DNA of 28,135 nucleotides from Bipalium vagum. Lineage: Eukaryota; Platyhelminthes; Tricladida; Geoplanidae. The notes under the pieces were generated by a model. It was not told the DNA's origin. It saw only the letters and a list, made by a program, of their open reading frames with translations, and searched no databases. The translations under genes and the position numbers were made by a program. Shown here piece after piece: positions 27,681 through 28,135 of this stretch (positions within the stretch are counted from its first letter, which is position 1; each line of letters starts with the position of its first letter). Where the stretch lies: assembly GCA_037834085.1 (NCBI GenBank), contig JBBMKC010066509.1:1-28135 (forward strand), given 5' to 3'.

Positions 27681-28135
27681 ATTATTGTTCAACCAATTTT
27701 AAAAGTTTTTGAATCGTTATAAAAATAAAAGTATTAAACTCATTAATTTGTTTGATTTGACTTAGTGATAAAAACTTTTTATTGAAAATTACATTTATAT
27801 TTTTTATTCATTCACACGCAAAATTACCGTTACCCAGTCGATTTAAATTAACCATACGTAAACGCAACCTTTCACATAAACGAACGTTACACTCTCTAAA
27901 TCCTTCTGATACTAAACGAGCTACGTTAAGTCTTTGAAAAGATATTTAAGGTGAAAGCAAGTTAAAACTAAGTCCTAACCAAATAATTTAAAGACTTAAC
28001 ATAATGTATAACGCATATATAAAGGTGCCTATAAATAAGATTCTCTTTTTTGCAAACTAAAACGAAATAAGAATTAATAATGCATTGAAAGATATTGATA
28101 TTTGTTTAAAATCTGTACAAATTTGGCGTAAATTT
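27681..28135. other. Window end, no gene seen; one spaced inverted repeat
   Basis: GTTAAGTCTTT (27925-27935) and AAAGACTTAAC (27990-28000) are exact inverted copies 54 bases apart. TATA-like words occur at 28016-28038 (catatataaagg and cctataaataag). Nothing coding was recognised. Confidence 0.35.

Noticed and set aside
27480-27720. Possible solo LTR starting TGTTG with a polyadenylation-like word
   Set aside because: No second copy, target duplication or adjacent primer-binding site could be seen.
1-28135. Bacterial-type operons, CRISPR arrays, tRNA or rRNA genes
   Set aside because: None was seen. The spliced receptor gene and intronic transposons show a eukaryotic nuclear locus.

Overview
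The window looks like intronic DNA from an invertebrate animal. By eye it is about three quarters A+T. Protein-coding sequence is confined to short islands on the minus strand with intact splice signals, and the rest is intron packed with dead Tc1/mariner-type transposons. The base composition, the receptor type and the mix of mariners would suit an arthropod (a copepod such as a sea louse is one candidate), but nothing seen here fixes the species.

One host gene spans almost the whole window. Seven minus-strand exons (24265-24398, 21930-21974, 20268-20377, 12774-12954, 8438-8598, 3925-4118, 1846-2195) encode about 390 residues of a Cys-loop ligand-gated ion channel subunit of the nicotinic acetylcholine receptor (nAChR) family. 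All six junctions have AG/GT ends and matching codon phase. The order is N-terminal helix and first strands, loop D, loop A, Cys-loop, loop C, TM1-TM2, then TM3-TM4. Two exons have the classic nAChR sizes of 45 and 110 bp. The exon carrying the start codon and signal peptide was not found; it lies above 24398 or outside the window. The subunit lacks the paired cysteines of loop C, so it is a non-alpha type, and it has unusual residues in the pore helix.

Five of the six introns carry DNA-transposon remains. From low to high coordinate these are: mariner (-) 2570-3480; mariner (+) 4780-5210; Tc1-like (-) 5865-6122; a 142-bp MITE 6899-7040; an IS630/Tc1-type element with CAGGGTGTC ends 7074-8241; an unclassified repeat protein relic (+) 8968-9960; a (TTA)26 array 10638-10715; a mariner with both ends (+) 11471-12667; a second with both ends (+) 14136-15320; Tc1-like (+) 15640-16615; a mariner inserted into another mariner (-) 16650-18800; half a mariner (-) 19190-19600; mariner (+) 22490-23340; and a truncated CAGGGTGTT-ended element (-) 23392-24010.

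Outside the gene, the low-coordinate edge (1-525, minus) holds a broken gag-like fragment of an LTR retrotransposon. The high-coordinate 3.7 kb has no recognised gene, only a somewhat GC-richer, purine-rich island at 27000-27680 and weak promoter-like signals. No tRNA, rRNA, CRISPR or bacterial-type features were seen.
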